A DNA stretch of 55,863 nt, taken from positions 1 to 55,863 of IMG/VR virus record IMGVR_UViG_3300017971_000058, one strand, 5' to 3'. Within the stretch, counting starts at the first letter, position 1. Each line of letters opens with the position of its first letter. Below are positions 47,074 through 55,473 of this stretch, piece by piece. Both the position numbers and the translations under genes were made by a program. The notes below the pieces were generated by a model. It ran no database searches and was not told where the DNA came from. It saw only the letters and a list, made by a program, of their open reading frames with translations. Source of the stretch: a virus.

Positions 47074-48119
47074 TAGCTCACCACCTCTACGGCCCATTCG
47101 CCGTCGTCAATGTCAGTCACATCCCAGGCCCCGCCGCCGTTGGGGTTGCGGTCGAAGACCTCGGTGAACTCGTCGAACTCGGTCGCATCTACGACGTGCG
47201 AGGAGTTGTCCACCTCGGTCGTGTCCGGGTCCTTGTAGACGGTGCGCACCGTGCGTGTACCGGCAGCCGCCATACCGAGCTGCACACCGAGCTGCACGGC
47301 ATGGATGGTGCCGGTGATCTGCTGGAGATCCTCGAAGTCGAAGAAGTCTTGTTGGCCATTCGTGTCGGAGCCGATAGTACCTCCGACCCCGCTGTCATCC
47401 GGACCAGAAGTACCCGGGTCGTTCACCGAAGTGTAGTGATCGCCCGAGCCGTTCTGCGTCCATTGGAGAGGCGTACTGTCGGCGTTGGGCAGCAAGCCCT
47501 CGACGATGGATGGGCCGAGGAAGTCGTTGTTGTACGCGGTCGTACCATCCAGGAGGTACATATCATCCAGGCGTAGGACCGCGCCCAGGGTAGACGAGAA
47601 GCGGAAGGCGAACACGTCCCAGCCGTCTGTGGCGTTGTCGGCGAGGTTCACGCTGGAGCCGGAGATGTCGAGCACGCCGTTGTGTCGCAGCTCGTACGCT
47701 CCGTTCGTGCCAGTGCGCACGGTGAGCTTCACCTCGATGTAGTGCCACACCCCGAAGTCGAAGTAGCTCGACGTGGCGACAGTGGTGGAGCCCCGCTTGA
47801 TAAGGAACCGGGTGCCGAAGCCGCTCGTGGACTCCCACTCGATGTGGCACTGTTCGTTCGCGCCTGTCTCGAAGTAGAGTCCCTGCGCGCCGGAGTTCAC
47901 AACCGTGGTGTGGTTGTTGAACCGGAACCCGAACCCTATCACGGCCGTGTTGTCGGTGCCGAAGGACGGCGTGACCATGACCGCGGAGTTGGGGCCTGCG
48001 GAGGTGCCGAACACCCTCCCGGCTTGCGACGACCAAGATCCTGACACCGAGGCGTACTTCCGCGCGAGCTGGTCAATGGGGAGGTGGGTCTCAAAACCCT
48101 CGATCCATCTACAAGACAT
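47073..48119 (-). CDS. Tail protein, paralogue B
   Basis: 348 residues, start MSCRWIEGFETHLPIDQ. Clear paralogue of the 45931-47073 product: RWIEGFE, GFGFRFNN, IKRGSTTVATS, WHYIEVKLTV, NNDFLGPSIVEG. Tandem duplication with divergence suggests adaptation of a host-facing or tail-decorating protein. Directly downstream of the tape measure gene. Confidence 0.6.
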   Translation of the reverse strand: MSCRWIEGFETHLPIDQLARKYASVSGSWSSQAGRVFGTSAGPNSAVMVTPSFGTDNTAVIGFGFRFNNHTTVVNSGAQGLYFETGANEQCHIEWESTSGFGTRFLIKRGSTTVATSSYFDFGVWHYIEVKLTVRTGTNGAYELRHNGVLDISGSSVNLADNATDGWDVFAFRFSSTLGAVLRLDDMYLLDGTTAYNNDFLGPSIVEGLLPNADSTPLQWTQNGSGDHYTSVNDPGTSGPDDSGVGGTIGSDTNGQQDFFDFEDLQQITGTIHAVQLGVQLGMAAAGTRTVRTVYKDPDTTEVDNSSHVVDATEFDEFTEVFDRNPNGGGAWDVTDIDDGEWAVEVVS

Positions 48120-48121
48120 GG

Positions 48122-51100
48122 TTAGCGTCCTCTGCCGGTTGCGCCGCGGTCGAGCAGCGCGTTGATGTTGCCCGCGTTCTCGCGCATGAACGCGAAGAGG
48201 GCGTTCCGCCCGCCTGCGGAGAAGGTGTCCATTTCCCGGTCGCTTGCGACGACAGCGGGCACGACCACGAGGTCGCCGTCACCGTTGCTGGACTCAGAGC
48301 CTTGATCCACGTTGGAGAGTCGGTCGGAGACGAGGCCCCCGGCCGCCATAGCGGTGCTGGGCCCGGCCGCCTCCGCGGACGAGCTCCCCACGACCTCCAT
48401 GTCACCGTCGTTCATGGCCCTGAGCGTGGCGAAGTGCTTTTTGGTCGCATCCCTGTTCACAACGAACTCGCCGGGCGTGAGCCACGCCGGGACAGTATCG
48501 CTGGCCGGGACGTGGCGCGGCCTTCCGAACCCGCCCTTGGCAAGGCCCTTGGCGCGCCTTGTCCAGTGCTCCGGAACCTCGCCGCCTTTCGCGAAGGAGA
48601 GCGGGATGCCGTTCACGTTCATCTCCGGCACCACGCCGCCGTCCTTGAAGCCGAGGATGGCTTTGGCGATAGCGAGCTGGATGAGCTGCTGGAGGACGGT
48701 CTGCGCGATCTGCTGCATCAGGCGCGCGAACCGCTCCTTGATGTCCACCTCCTTGGTGGGATCGAACGCATCGACAATGGCCTGCGAGGCGAACTGCGTG
48801 AACGCCTGGAGGCTCTGCTTGACGATGTTGATGCCAGCCTGGAACGTGGACCCGAACTGCTCGGCGAACTGCGTGAAGCCTTCCTTGAGGCCCTCGGTCA
48901 GGGAGCCGTTGGCGACCTTCTCGGCTTCCCGCTCCGCGGCTTGGAGCTGCTCCAGGCGCAGGCGCAGGATCTCCTCCTCGTACCCCTGCCGGATGGCCAG
49001 CGCCTCGATGATCTGGTTGAGGGAGTCCAGCTCCGCGCCGGGCGGGAGCTGCGCGGCCTTGGCCGCGAGTGCCTGCTGCTCGGTCTGGTTCCGGAGCTGC
49101 ATGGCGGCCAGCTCGGCTTCGGCGAGCTGCACAGCGCTCCGTGCGGCCACCAGAGCCATCTCGCGCGGGCCCGCCTGTGCGACTACGGCAGCGGTCTTGG
49201 CGCGCTCTGCGGCCACCTGAGCCTGGAGGGCAACGCTCTCCTCGCGCACGGCCGGGAGAAGCCGCTCCGCGACCGTGGCGGCCTTGAGGGCGGCGAGCTG
49301 GAGAGACGTGCCCTCCGCGACGGCGATGGCGTCCTTGAGATCCTTCTCGTCGCGCAACAGCGTGACCAAGGACCCTTCGGTGTCCGCGACACCTTCCTGG
49401 CGCAAGCGCGCGATCTCGCGCTCCGTCTCGGCCAGGGCCGTGCGGATCTTCCGGAGGCGCTCGGCGTTCGCGATCTCCTCCTTGTTGAAGGCAGAGACGA
49501 TGCCTCGGCCCCCAGCACCGGCCCCGGCAGCAGCGGCAGCCGTGGCCTGCTCGAACTCGAGCCTGGCCTTGCGGATCTGGTCGTTGACGGTGGTGAGCGA
49601 CTCGCCCAGCTCGTTGATCGGCTTGTCGGCCGTGGACACGAACGAGGCAGCGGCATCGGCAGCTTCTTGCGCGGCCTTCGCAGCATCGAAGCCCGGGTCG
49701 AAGCCTTCGCCCTGGGCCCCGCGCCCGGCAGCGCCCCCGACGACGGCAGCGATCTCCTCTTCGAGGGCCTTCTGCTTGGCCGCGGCTTGTGCGCGGATGT
49801 CCGCGATCTCCAGTTCGGCCTGCTTGCGGCGCTTGGCGACGCGCTGCGCCAGGTCCAGCTCGCGGTTGATCCGATCCGTCGCGGCGCGCTGCGAAGCCTC
49901 GTCGTCGCCGAAGAGGGCCGCGATGAACCCCTTGCCTTCGGACGCCTTGTTCTTGGCCGTGGTGATGACCGTATCCAAGGCGTTGGCCAGGGTGGTGGTG
50001 ATGGTGGTGCCCAGCACACTCACCACCTCGACGACCGAGAACCACGCGCCGAGCAAGCCGAGGGAGATCAGCTCGATCGTCTCGCGGATGTTCAGGTTGA
50101 CGCCGAATATCTTTTCGAGGATGAACTCGATCGCTTTGGCCACGGACGCAAACGCGGCCACGAGGATGGCCGGGCCTTTGACCGCGAGCAGGAGCTTCTT
50201 GTTGATCTTGCCGAGGAGTGCGTTGGCGATGAGCAGGCGCGCACCCCACTTGCCGATCTCCTGGGCGACGGCGCTGGACTCAGTGGAGGAGAACCCGAGC
50301 TGCTCCTTGACGAGAGTCACTACCGAGAGCACGTCGCGGAATAGCGACACCACGACTTCGAGCGCCCCAACGATGACCTGGAGCGCGAACCCCGCGGCGC
50401 CGAGCGCCGACTGGAAGCCGCTCACGCCGATCTCCGATGCGAGTTCGCGGGCCTTGACCACGCCGTCGCGCAGCGCGTTGAAGATGGCCTGGAACGCCTC
50501 TACGACATCGGGGTTCGGGCGGATGTTCCCGGCCTCATCCACGATCGTGAGCACGTTGTCGAAGAGCTTGTTGCCCAGGTCGAGCAGCTCCTCGAACAGC
50601 GGCTGCGCGGCGTTGCCGAGAATCTCCTGGACGATACCCTTGATGAGCACGCCGATGCCGGTGAAGGTCTCGCGCGCTTGTCGCTGCGCGGCCTCGGCGA
50701 ATCCGGAGAACTCCTCCTCCAGGAACGTGAACAGCTCGCCGGTCTCCTTGAGCCTGCGTACGTCCGCGTTGGTGATACCGAGCGCGGTGGCGATACGAGT
50801 CGTGCGCGCCTGGATGGTGCCACTCAGCAGCGAGCGAACTTCCTCTGCGAGCTGGTTTTGCGGGACGCCGAGCGCCGCAGCAGCCTGCGAGATGTCCACC
50901 GTGAGCTGGCGCACCTCGTCGAGGTTGAGCCCGGCAGCGAGGCCGGGGCCGACCGAGACCTGGAAGGTGTTGAGCAGCTCCTGGAACGTGGCGACCGTGC
51001 GCAAGCTGTCCTGCCGCAGCTTGGCCGTCTGCTCGCGAGCGATGCCAAGCGCGAGGTTCAACTCCTCAGTCTTCGACACCGATTGGCCCTGAGCATCGCG

Positions 51101-51916
51101 CACGTCACCCAGCGTAGTCACCAGGCCCGCGATCCCGAGCTGCGCGGTCGCGATGGTGTCGTTGAACTTGACCCCCTCACGTACCAGGTCGTTGAACGCC
51201 TGCACGCCCTTGCGCGCGAGGGTGAAGATTGCCAGCGTTCCCACCAGTCGGCGGAACGTGAAGAGCATGCTCGTCGCGGCCTTTTGCGAGCCGACGAGGG
51301 ATCGCTCCAGTTGCTGTGCCCGCTTGAGCGTGGCCTGCGATCCGATAAGGTCGCCGCCCAGGCGCTGCGCCGATGCTTGGGCCTTGAGTAGCGCGATCTC
51401 CTTGAGCGCCACTCGCTGACGGAATAGCTCGGCGTTGAGCCTGCGTTGTGCCTGGAAGTCCACGTTGGTGGACTGAGCCGACTTCTTATCGGCTGCGGCC
51501 TTGCGTTCTTGCGCTTTGAGCAGGGCTTGTTGCCGACGCAGATCGGCGTTTTGTGCGTTGCGCAGCGCAGTCGCGCGTCGTTCACGATCGCGCTGGGCCT
51601 TGGCCAGTAGCGCGAGGTTCCTCAACTCCCTCTTGTGCTGGGCGGCGAGGGCGGCAGCAGCCTTCTCTTCGTCCGTCAGCGGCTTCGTGGACTTGCGGCG
51701 CGCTTCGTTGAGGGCACGACGCGCAGCCGCAAGTTCTCTCGTGGCCTTTGCCAGTTCGCGAGCAGACGCACTCCCTTGGCGCCCGGTCCTGAGCGCTTTC
51801 TGGAACTCCCGAAACTCCTTCTTCGATTGCCGCAGTTCCTTGCGGAACAAGGCGGTCGTTTTCGAGAACTCGTCTCGGACCCTGATGGGATAGTCAAGTC
51901 CCCCGCGTTCAACCAT
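48122..51916 (-). CDS. Tape measure protein
   Basis: 1264 residues, the longest gene, directly after the tail chaperone genes. Long Ala/Glu/Lys/Arg-rich helical stretches (about 15-200 and 690-1000) with hydrophobic segments (FRRLVGTLAIFTLARKG near 245; about 520-560 and 620-680) that fit tail-length proteins, which also pass into the host envelope during ejection. A Gly/Arg-rich end closes it. At about 0.15 nm per residue it predicts a tail near 190 nm. No lysozyme domain recognised. Confidence 0.9.
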   Translation of the reverse strand: MVERGGLDYPIRVRDEFSKTTALFRKELRQSKKEFREFQKALRTGRQGSASARELAKATRELAAARRALNEARRKSTKPLTDEEKAAAALAAQHKRELRNLALLAKAQRDRERRATALRNAQNADLRRQQALLKAQERKAAADKKSAQSTNVDFQAQRRLNAELFRQRVALKEIALLKAQASAQRLGGDLIGSQATLKRAQQLERSLVGSQKAATSMLFTFRRLVGTLAIFTLARKGVQAFNDLVREGVKFNDTIATAQLGIAGLVTTLGDVRDAQGQSVSKTEELNLALGIAREQTAKLRQDSLRTVATFQELLNTFQVSVGPGLAAGLNLDEVRQLTVDISQAAAALGVPQNQLAEEVRSLLSGTIQARTTRIATALGITNADVRRLKETGELFTFLEEEFSGFAEAAQRQARETFTGIGVLIKGIVQEILGNAAQPLFEELLDLGNKLFDNVLTIVDEAGNIRPNPDVVEAFQAIFNALRDGVVKARELASEIGVSGFQSALGAAGFALQVIVGALEVVVSLFRDVLSVVTLVKEQLGFSSTESSAVAQEIGKWGARLLIANALLGKINKKLLLAVKGPAILVAAFASVAKAIEFILEKIFGVNLNIRETIELISLGLLGAWFSVVEVVSVLGTTITTTLANALDTVITTAKNKASEGKGFIAALFGDDEASQRAATDRINRELDLAQRVAKRRKQAELEIADIRAQAAAKQKALEEEIAAVVGGAAGRGAQGEGFDPGFDAAKAAQEAADAAASFVSTADKPINELGESLTTVNDQIRKARLEFEQATAAAAAGAGAGGRGIVSAFNKEEIANAERLRKIRTALAETEREIARLRQEGVADTEGSLVTLLRDEKDLKDAIAVAEGTSLQLAALKAATVAERLLPAVREESVALQAQVAAERAKTAAVVAQAGPREMALVAARSAVQLAEAELAAMQLRNQTEQQALAAKAAQLPPGAELDSLNQIIEALAIRQGYEEEILRLRLEQLQAAEREAEKVANGSLTEGLKEGFTQFAEQFGSTFQAGINIVKQSLQAFTQFASQAIVDAFDPTKEVDIKERFARLMQQIAQTVLQQLIQLAIAKAILGFKDGGVVPEMNVNGIPLSFAKGGEVPEHWTRRAKGLAKGGFGRPRHVPASDTVPAWLTPGEFVVNRDATKKHFATLRAMNDGDMEVVGSSSAEAAGPSTAMAAGGLVSDRLSNVDQGSESSNGDGDLVVVPAVVASDREMDTFSAGGRNALFAFMRENAGNINALLDRGATGRGR

Positions 51917-52201
51917 TTAGATGCTCCCGATATCCCTCTTGAAGTCGTCGGCCGACCCCATCACTTCCTTGTGGATACCGACAGACCTCATCAACGTCTT
52001 CACGTACTCCTTGATCGACTTCGCTGTACCCTGCGAGCCGTGGGCCATGTCGTAGATGGCCGACACCCGCTGGCGTATGCGAAATTCGTTGATGGAGGTC
52101 ATGAGAGCGTTGAATTGAAGCAGGTCTAGTCGGTCGAGGAAGTCGGTGCTGAATCCGTGTCCGACTGCGGCGACGTAGGCGTCTTGGAGGGCTCGCCATT
52201 G
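51917..52201 (-). CDS. Tail chaperone T-like extension in -1 frame
   Basis: The -1 frame relative to the gene at 52126-52806 reads QWRALQDAYVAAVGHGFSTD, FLDRLDLLQFNALMTSINEF and on to the TAA at 51917, clearly protein-like, while the zero frame there is low-complexity Ser/Thr/Pro. It has its own ATG at 52102 but the preceding codons look conserved, so a -1 ribosomal frameshift making a G-GT fusion is the better reading, as in lambda. I could not identify a classic slippery heptamer; the shift probably occurs between 52201 and 52265. Confidence 0.6.
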   Translation of the reverse strand, partial: QWRALQDAYVAAVGHGFSTDFLDRLDLLQFNALMTSINEFRIRQRVSAIYDMAHGSQGTAKSIKEYVKTLMRSVGIHKEVMGSADDFKRDIGSI

Positions 52202-52806
52202 GTCGGACTCGTCGGCTCCGAGCTGGAGTCGGCGCGGAGTCCCTCGATCTTCGCCCGGACCAGTCCGACCAGTTGCTCCCCCGCCTCGCCGAAGACGGTG
52301 GCGTTCGCCTTCATCCAGCCTTGGAACAGCTCGACCACCGTAGGCATGTCGAGTCCTTGGTATTCGTCATCCTCCCCTTCACCGAAGAGGAACTCCTCCA
52401 CGTCGGCGATGCTGCGGTCCTTGGCATAGGGGAAGTTGTCACGCAGGCTGTCCATGAACAGCTTGCCAAGCAGCCTGATCGAGCGTTCGTCGGCCAGTGT
52501 GTCGAGGATCGTCTCGATCGCTTCGTTGCGCTCGGCTAGCCGGTGCTGCGCCATCTCGATTGATAGCGGCTCCGTCTGGATGTCCTCCATGAAGAAGTCA
52601 CCCTCGTGGTGACGTTTCACGGCCGAGCCTGCGTCGCGGGACTGGTCGGCGAAGAGGGTGTTGATCGCCTTGGCGATAGGGCCGGACAGGTCGCGTGCCT
52701 CGTTGAGCAGAGCCATCCGGTTGGGGTAGAAGCGGAACTCTTGCCCGCTGACCTGGTGCTTGATGCTTCGCTTGTCGCGGAAGGTGAATTGTTTTTGCCA
52801 GCTCAT
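52126..52806 (-). CDS. Tail assembly chaperone (G-like)
   Basis: 226 residues, start MSWQKQFTFRDKRSIKH. Located between the tail tube and tape measure genes, where the tail chaperone always lies. Helical core (LAERNEAIETILDTLADERS, SIADVEEFLFGE) with a low-complexity Ser/Thr/Pro C-terminus after about residue 195, which suggests the zero-frame end beyond a frameshift site. Together with the -1 product it should wrap the tape measure during assembly. Confidence 0.7.
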   Translation of the reverse strand: MSWQKQFTFRDKRSIKHQVSGQEFRFYPNRMALLNEARDLSGPIAKAINTLFADQSRDAGSAVKRHHEGDFFMEDIQTEPLSIEMAQHRLAERNEAIETILDTLADERSIRLLGKLFMDSLRDNFPYAKDRSIADVEEFLFGEGEDDEYQGLDMPTVVELFQGWMKANATVFGEAGEQLVGLVRAKIEGLRADSSSEPTSPTNGEPSKTPTSPQSDTDSAPTSSTD

Positions 52807-52841
52807 CGTGTCATCTGCCTTGATGTTGAGTGGAGGGATGA

Positions 52842-52861
52842 CCCGGGGCCGAAGCCCCGGG
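52842..52861 (-). terminator. UUCG-loop hairpin after tail tube gene
   Basis: On the minus strand CCCGGGGC-TTCG-GCCCCGGG, an eight-bp stem with the very stable UUCG loop, 21 bases past the tail-tube stop. No U-run. Such hairpins after major tail genes reduce downstream transcription or protect the upstream message. Confidence 0.65.
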
Positions 52862-52881
52862 CCTTGAAGCCTCGGTTGGAC

Positions 52882-53748
52882 CTACGCTTGCTGGTCGTAG
52901 GTGCGGACGGTCAGGACTTGCGACGTGTCGGTCACGCCGGAGTTCACCTCCGCGACTCCTGTGAAGGACGCGGTTTGGAACTCGTCGCCGATGAGTGACA
53001 GGTCGCCGTCGCTCGCCAGCGAGACCTTGTGGAACAGGAACTCGGTCTTCTGACCCAAGTCGCTCGCGTTCGACTGGATGAACAGCAGAGCGCCGGTCAC
53101 GTCGTTCTCGGAGAGAGCGTTGACCTGATCGAGGTCTTGACCCACGGTGGCGCCCGTGCTGATCTCGAAGCCGATCACGTCTCCGTCGGAGAGCGAAGTG
53201 GTGCCGGTGCCCAGGAAGCGAATCAGGCCCATCTGCTCGTCGATCTCGTAGTCGTCGGCCGCGAGCACGGCGGGCGTGCCTGCGGGATCTTGCTCGAACG
53301 AGTAGACGCAGCCGGTGGCGTCCAGGTTGTAGACACGTTCGCCGTTGTCGTCCTTGAGCTGATACCAGTTGCCGACCTTGAGGCTATCGGTGACGATAGC
53401 GGTGTCGTGGCCGGTCCACGCCGTGTCGTGCGGGTTGGTGTACGTCTCGGTGTCGCCCGAGAAGAAGTCGGCGAGGTTCTGGAAGTTCATCTCGTCGAGG
53501 ATGTAGGAGAGCCCCACTTCCTGCGAGATGGTGACGCGCTTGTCCGTGATCTTGAGCTGGTCTCGACTGTTCTGGTGGCGGATGTCCTCCACCGCCACTG
53601 AGATGTTGAACTCCGTCGCGTTGCCGAGGTCGCGGAAGCCATCCGAGTCGGGAAGGCCCGCTGCCGTCAGCGAAGCAAGGCGCACGATGCCACGCCCGAG
53701 GGTGTAGTCCCGGGTCTGCGGGGCGCCGGTCGTGTTGATTCCGGGCAT
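52882..53748 (-). CDS. Major tail tube protein
   Basis: 288 residues, start MPGINTTGAPQTRDYTLG. Beta-rich: RGIVRLASLTAAG, TEFNISVAVEDIRHQNS, KRVTISQEVGLSYILDEM, then AASFTGVAEVNSGVT-like C-terminal strands. The EFNI...VE.I.H.NS...K..D pattern and location upstream of the tail chaperones fit a siphovirus tail tube subunit. SD GGAGA before ATG. Confidence 0.8.
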   Translation of the reverse strand: MPGINTTGAPQTRDYTLGRGIVRLASLTAAGLPDSDGFRDLGNATEFNISVAVEDIRHQNSRDQLKITDKRVTISQEVGLSYILDEMNFQNLADFFSGDTETYTNPHDTAWTGHDTAIVTDSLKVGNWYQLKDDNGERVYNLDATGCVYSFEQDPAGTPAVLAADDYEIDEQMGLIRFLGTGTTSLSDGDVIGFEISTGATVGQDLDQVNALSENDVTGALLFIQSNASDLGQKTEFLFHKVSLASDGDLSLIGDEFQTASFTGVAEVNSGVTDTSQVLTVRTYDQQA

Positions 53749-53778
53749 GTTGGTGTCTCCGTAGAAGGGTTGCAGTAG

Positions 53779-54213
53779 CTACTGTTGGTACAACTGGGCC
53801 ACGAATCGGTACGTGACTTGTGTACCGTTCGACGCCCCGCCACGAGGCGGGTGTTCGTATGACGCATCCTCCAACAGGATGTGAACCGCATGGTCACGAT
53901 CGTCGGAGGGGTCTTGTGCGAGGAAGAGCGGGTTCTCCAGGAGCGACTTCTCGAAGCGTTCGAGAGTGACCTCGGTGTCGAAGCGGATGATGAGGAGCCA
54001 CGCCCAGCCTTGACGCTCCTGGCGGAACTCCCGACCATACTCGGTGTCGATGCCGAAGGCGCCACGGACCTCGTTGGTCTCCGCGGACTTCACGGCCTGT
54101 GCCGTGCCCTCGGATAGCAGACTTGGCCGCTCCTTGGAGTAGATGGCCTCCGGGAACGTGCCCGCGTAAGCGGTTTGCACCAGGACGTTGTGGATGGCCT
54201 CCTTGTACCCCAT
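53779..54213 (-). CDS. Tail terminator-like protein
   Basis: 144 residues, MGYKEAIHNVLVQTAYAG start. Alternating helices and strands with GWAWLLIIRFDTEVTLERFE and TQVTYRFVAQLYQQ at the end, the kind of small fold seen in tail terminators (lambda gpU type). Position between the head-tail adaptor and the tail tube supports this; no diagnostic motif. Confidence 0.5.
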   Translation of the reverse strand: MGYKEAIHNVLVQTAYAGTFPEAIYSKERPSLLSEGTAQAVKSAETNEVRGAFGIDTEYGREFRQERQGWAWLLIIRFDTEVTLERFEKSLLENPLFLAQDPSDDRDHAVHILLEDASYEHPPRGGASNGTQVTYRFVAQLYQQ

Positions 54214-54215
54214 GA

Positions 54216-54776
54216 CTAGTCCTCGCGCGGCGGATTGACTCCGCGGCTGCCCTTGAGGCTCATGCCGACGCGCGGCGTGTTCTCGGGGAAGGAGGTCTGC
54301 TCGTCAGGCGTGCCGTCGAACGTCTGCACCTGGTCGCCCTGAGTGTCGTTCGGCGCTGCCAGCTTCATCATCGCATCGGCGATCTCGTTCTCGATGCGCT
54401 TGATCTCCTCGTCCAGCTCGAAGGCCCCCCGCTCGCGCACGGGCGCCTCCTCTTGCCAGCGGTGGTTCACGTCGCCGGAGGCGTCCATGAACGCGTTGGG
54501 CAGGAGGCGCAGCAGCTCGCGGTAGACCAGCTTCACCTCGGTGGTGAAGGCCAAGGCCCGGAGGATCCCTTCGTCGGTCGTGGGGGTCTCCGAGAAGGAA
54601 ATCGCAGCGAGCTCGTTCGCCCTGTCCGCACCCAAGTCCGTGTAGAAGCGGACTCGAGCCCGTAGGATCGCCTCGTCGATGATCGCCTCCGTGTCCAGGG
54701 CGGTAGCCGGGACGGCGCTCAATCGCAGGCGCTCCTTGAGGGTCGGCTCGTCAGTCACGAACAAGGGTGCGGCCAT
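54216..54776 (-). CDS. Head-tail adaptor-like protein
   Basis: 186 residues. N-terminal helical part (LKERLRLSAVPATALDTEAI and IDEAILRARVRFYTDLG) resembles the adaptor family that sits under the portal; C-terminal 50 residues are Pro/Gly-rich. Follows the capsid and head gene. Call by position and helical pattern. Confidence 0.5.
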   Translation of the reverse strand: MAAPLFVTDEPTLKERLRLSAVPATALDTEAIIDEAILRARVRFYTDLGADRANELAAISFSETPTTDEGILRALAFTTEVKLVYRELLRLLPNAFMDASGDVNHRWQEEAPVRERGAFELDEEIKRIENEIADAMMKLAAPNDTQGDQVQTFDGTPDEQTSFPENTPRVGMSLKGSRGVNPPRED

Positions 54777-54782
54777 GTCGGG

Positions 54783-55355
54783 TTACTCCTCTTCCTTGGG
54801 CGCTTGCGCGCGTTCCTTGGCGCTGGCGAGGTTCGCCTGGGCTTCGGCCGACAGGGCGGTGGTGTCGGTCTTCACGGCCCTGTTGCCGTCCTCGTCCTGC
54901 TCCAGCTTGTGCAGCGCGAGGTTCTCGGGACGCGAACGGTCGTTGACCGGCGCGACGGTCTGCATGTACTTCGGATCCCAGCCCGAAGTCAGCAGGCGCA
55001 CGGCGTCTTGCTCGGTCTCGATGGCGCTGAGGTCGTACTCATCGTCGATCTCGTAGATCATCATGAGCAGCTCGTCGATCGTCTTGCCCAACAGCGTGGA
55101 GGGGTCGCATCGGAAGGGGTTGGCGTTGCGGATTCGCTCCTGCTCCTCGGCTTCGGCGACGGGTGCTCCGGCCTCTTCGATGCGGCCTTCGGCGAGCCAG
55201 CTCAAGATGTCGGCCTGAGTGAAGACGCCGGGCGGCAGCAGTTCTCCCTGCACCACCATGTCGGCGCGTCGCAGGACGAACGTCCCTTCCTTCTTGGCAT
55301 TCCTCGGCATGCGCACGGCGCCTTGGATCACTCGGTAGGTTTTCTCTTCGCTCAC
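54783..55355 (-). CDS. Hypothetical head-associated protein
   Basis: 190 residues, MSEEKTYRVIQGAVRMPRN start, with RADMVVQGELLPPGVFTQAD and a charged C-terminus. Located between capsid and adaptor genes, so a head or connector role is likely. No family recognised. Confidence 0.5.
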   Translation of the reverse strand: MSEEKTYRVIQGAVRMPRNAKKEGTFVLRRADMVVQGELLPPGVFTQADILSWLAEGRIEEAGAPVAEAEEQERIRNANPFRCDPSTLLGKTIDELLMMIYEIDDEYDLSAIETEQDAVRLLTSGWDPKYMQTVAPVNDRSRPENLALHKLEQDEDGNRAVKTDTTALSAEAQANLASAKERAQAPKEEE

Positions 55356-55419
55356 GGTTTGCCTCCTGTCGTATTCGGCTCTGGTGCCGAATTGTGTTCA
55401 TGTTCGGCTGTCAGGGCGA

Positions 55420-55456
55420 ATCAGGGGCCGGGCCAGCCTTGCACCCGGCCCCTGAT
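55420..55456 (-). terminator. 13-bp hairpin after capsid gene
   Basis: ATCAGGGGCCGGG with its perfect complement around an 11-base loop, 18 bases after the capsid stop. The strength suits a partial terminator that lowers expression of the genes following the highly expressed capsid gene. No U-run. Confidence 0.7.
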
Positions 55457-55473
55457 GTGTCAGTCCGCTCGGA

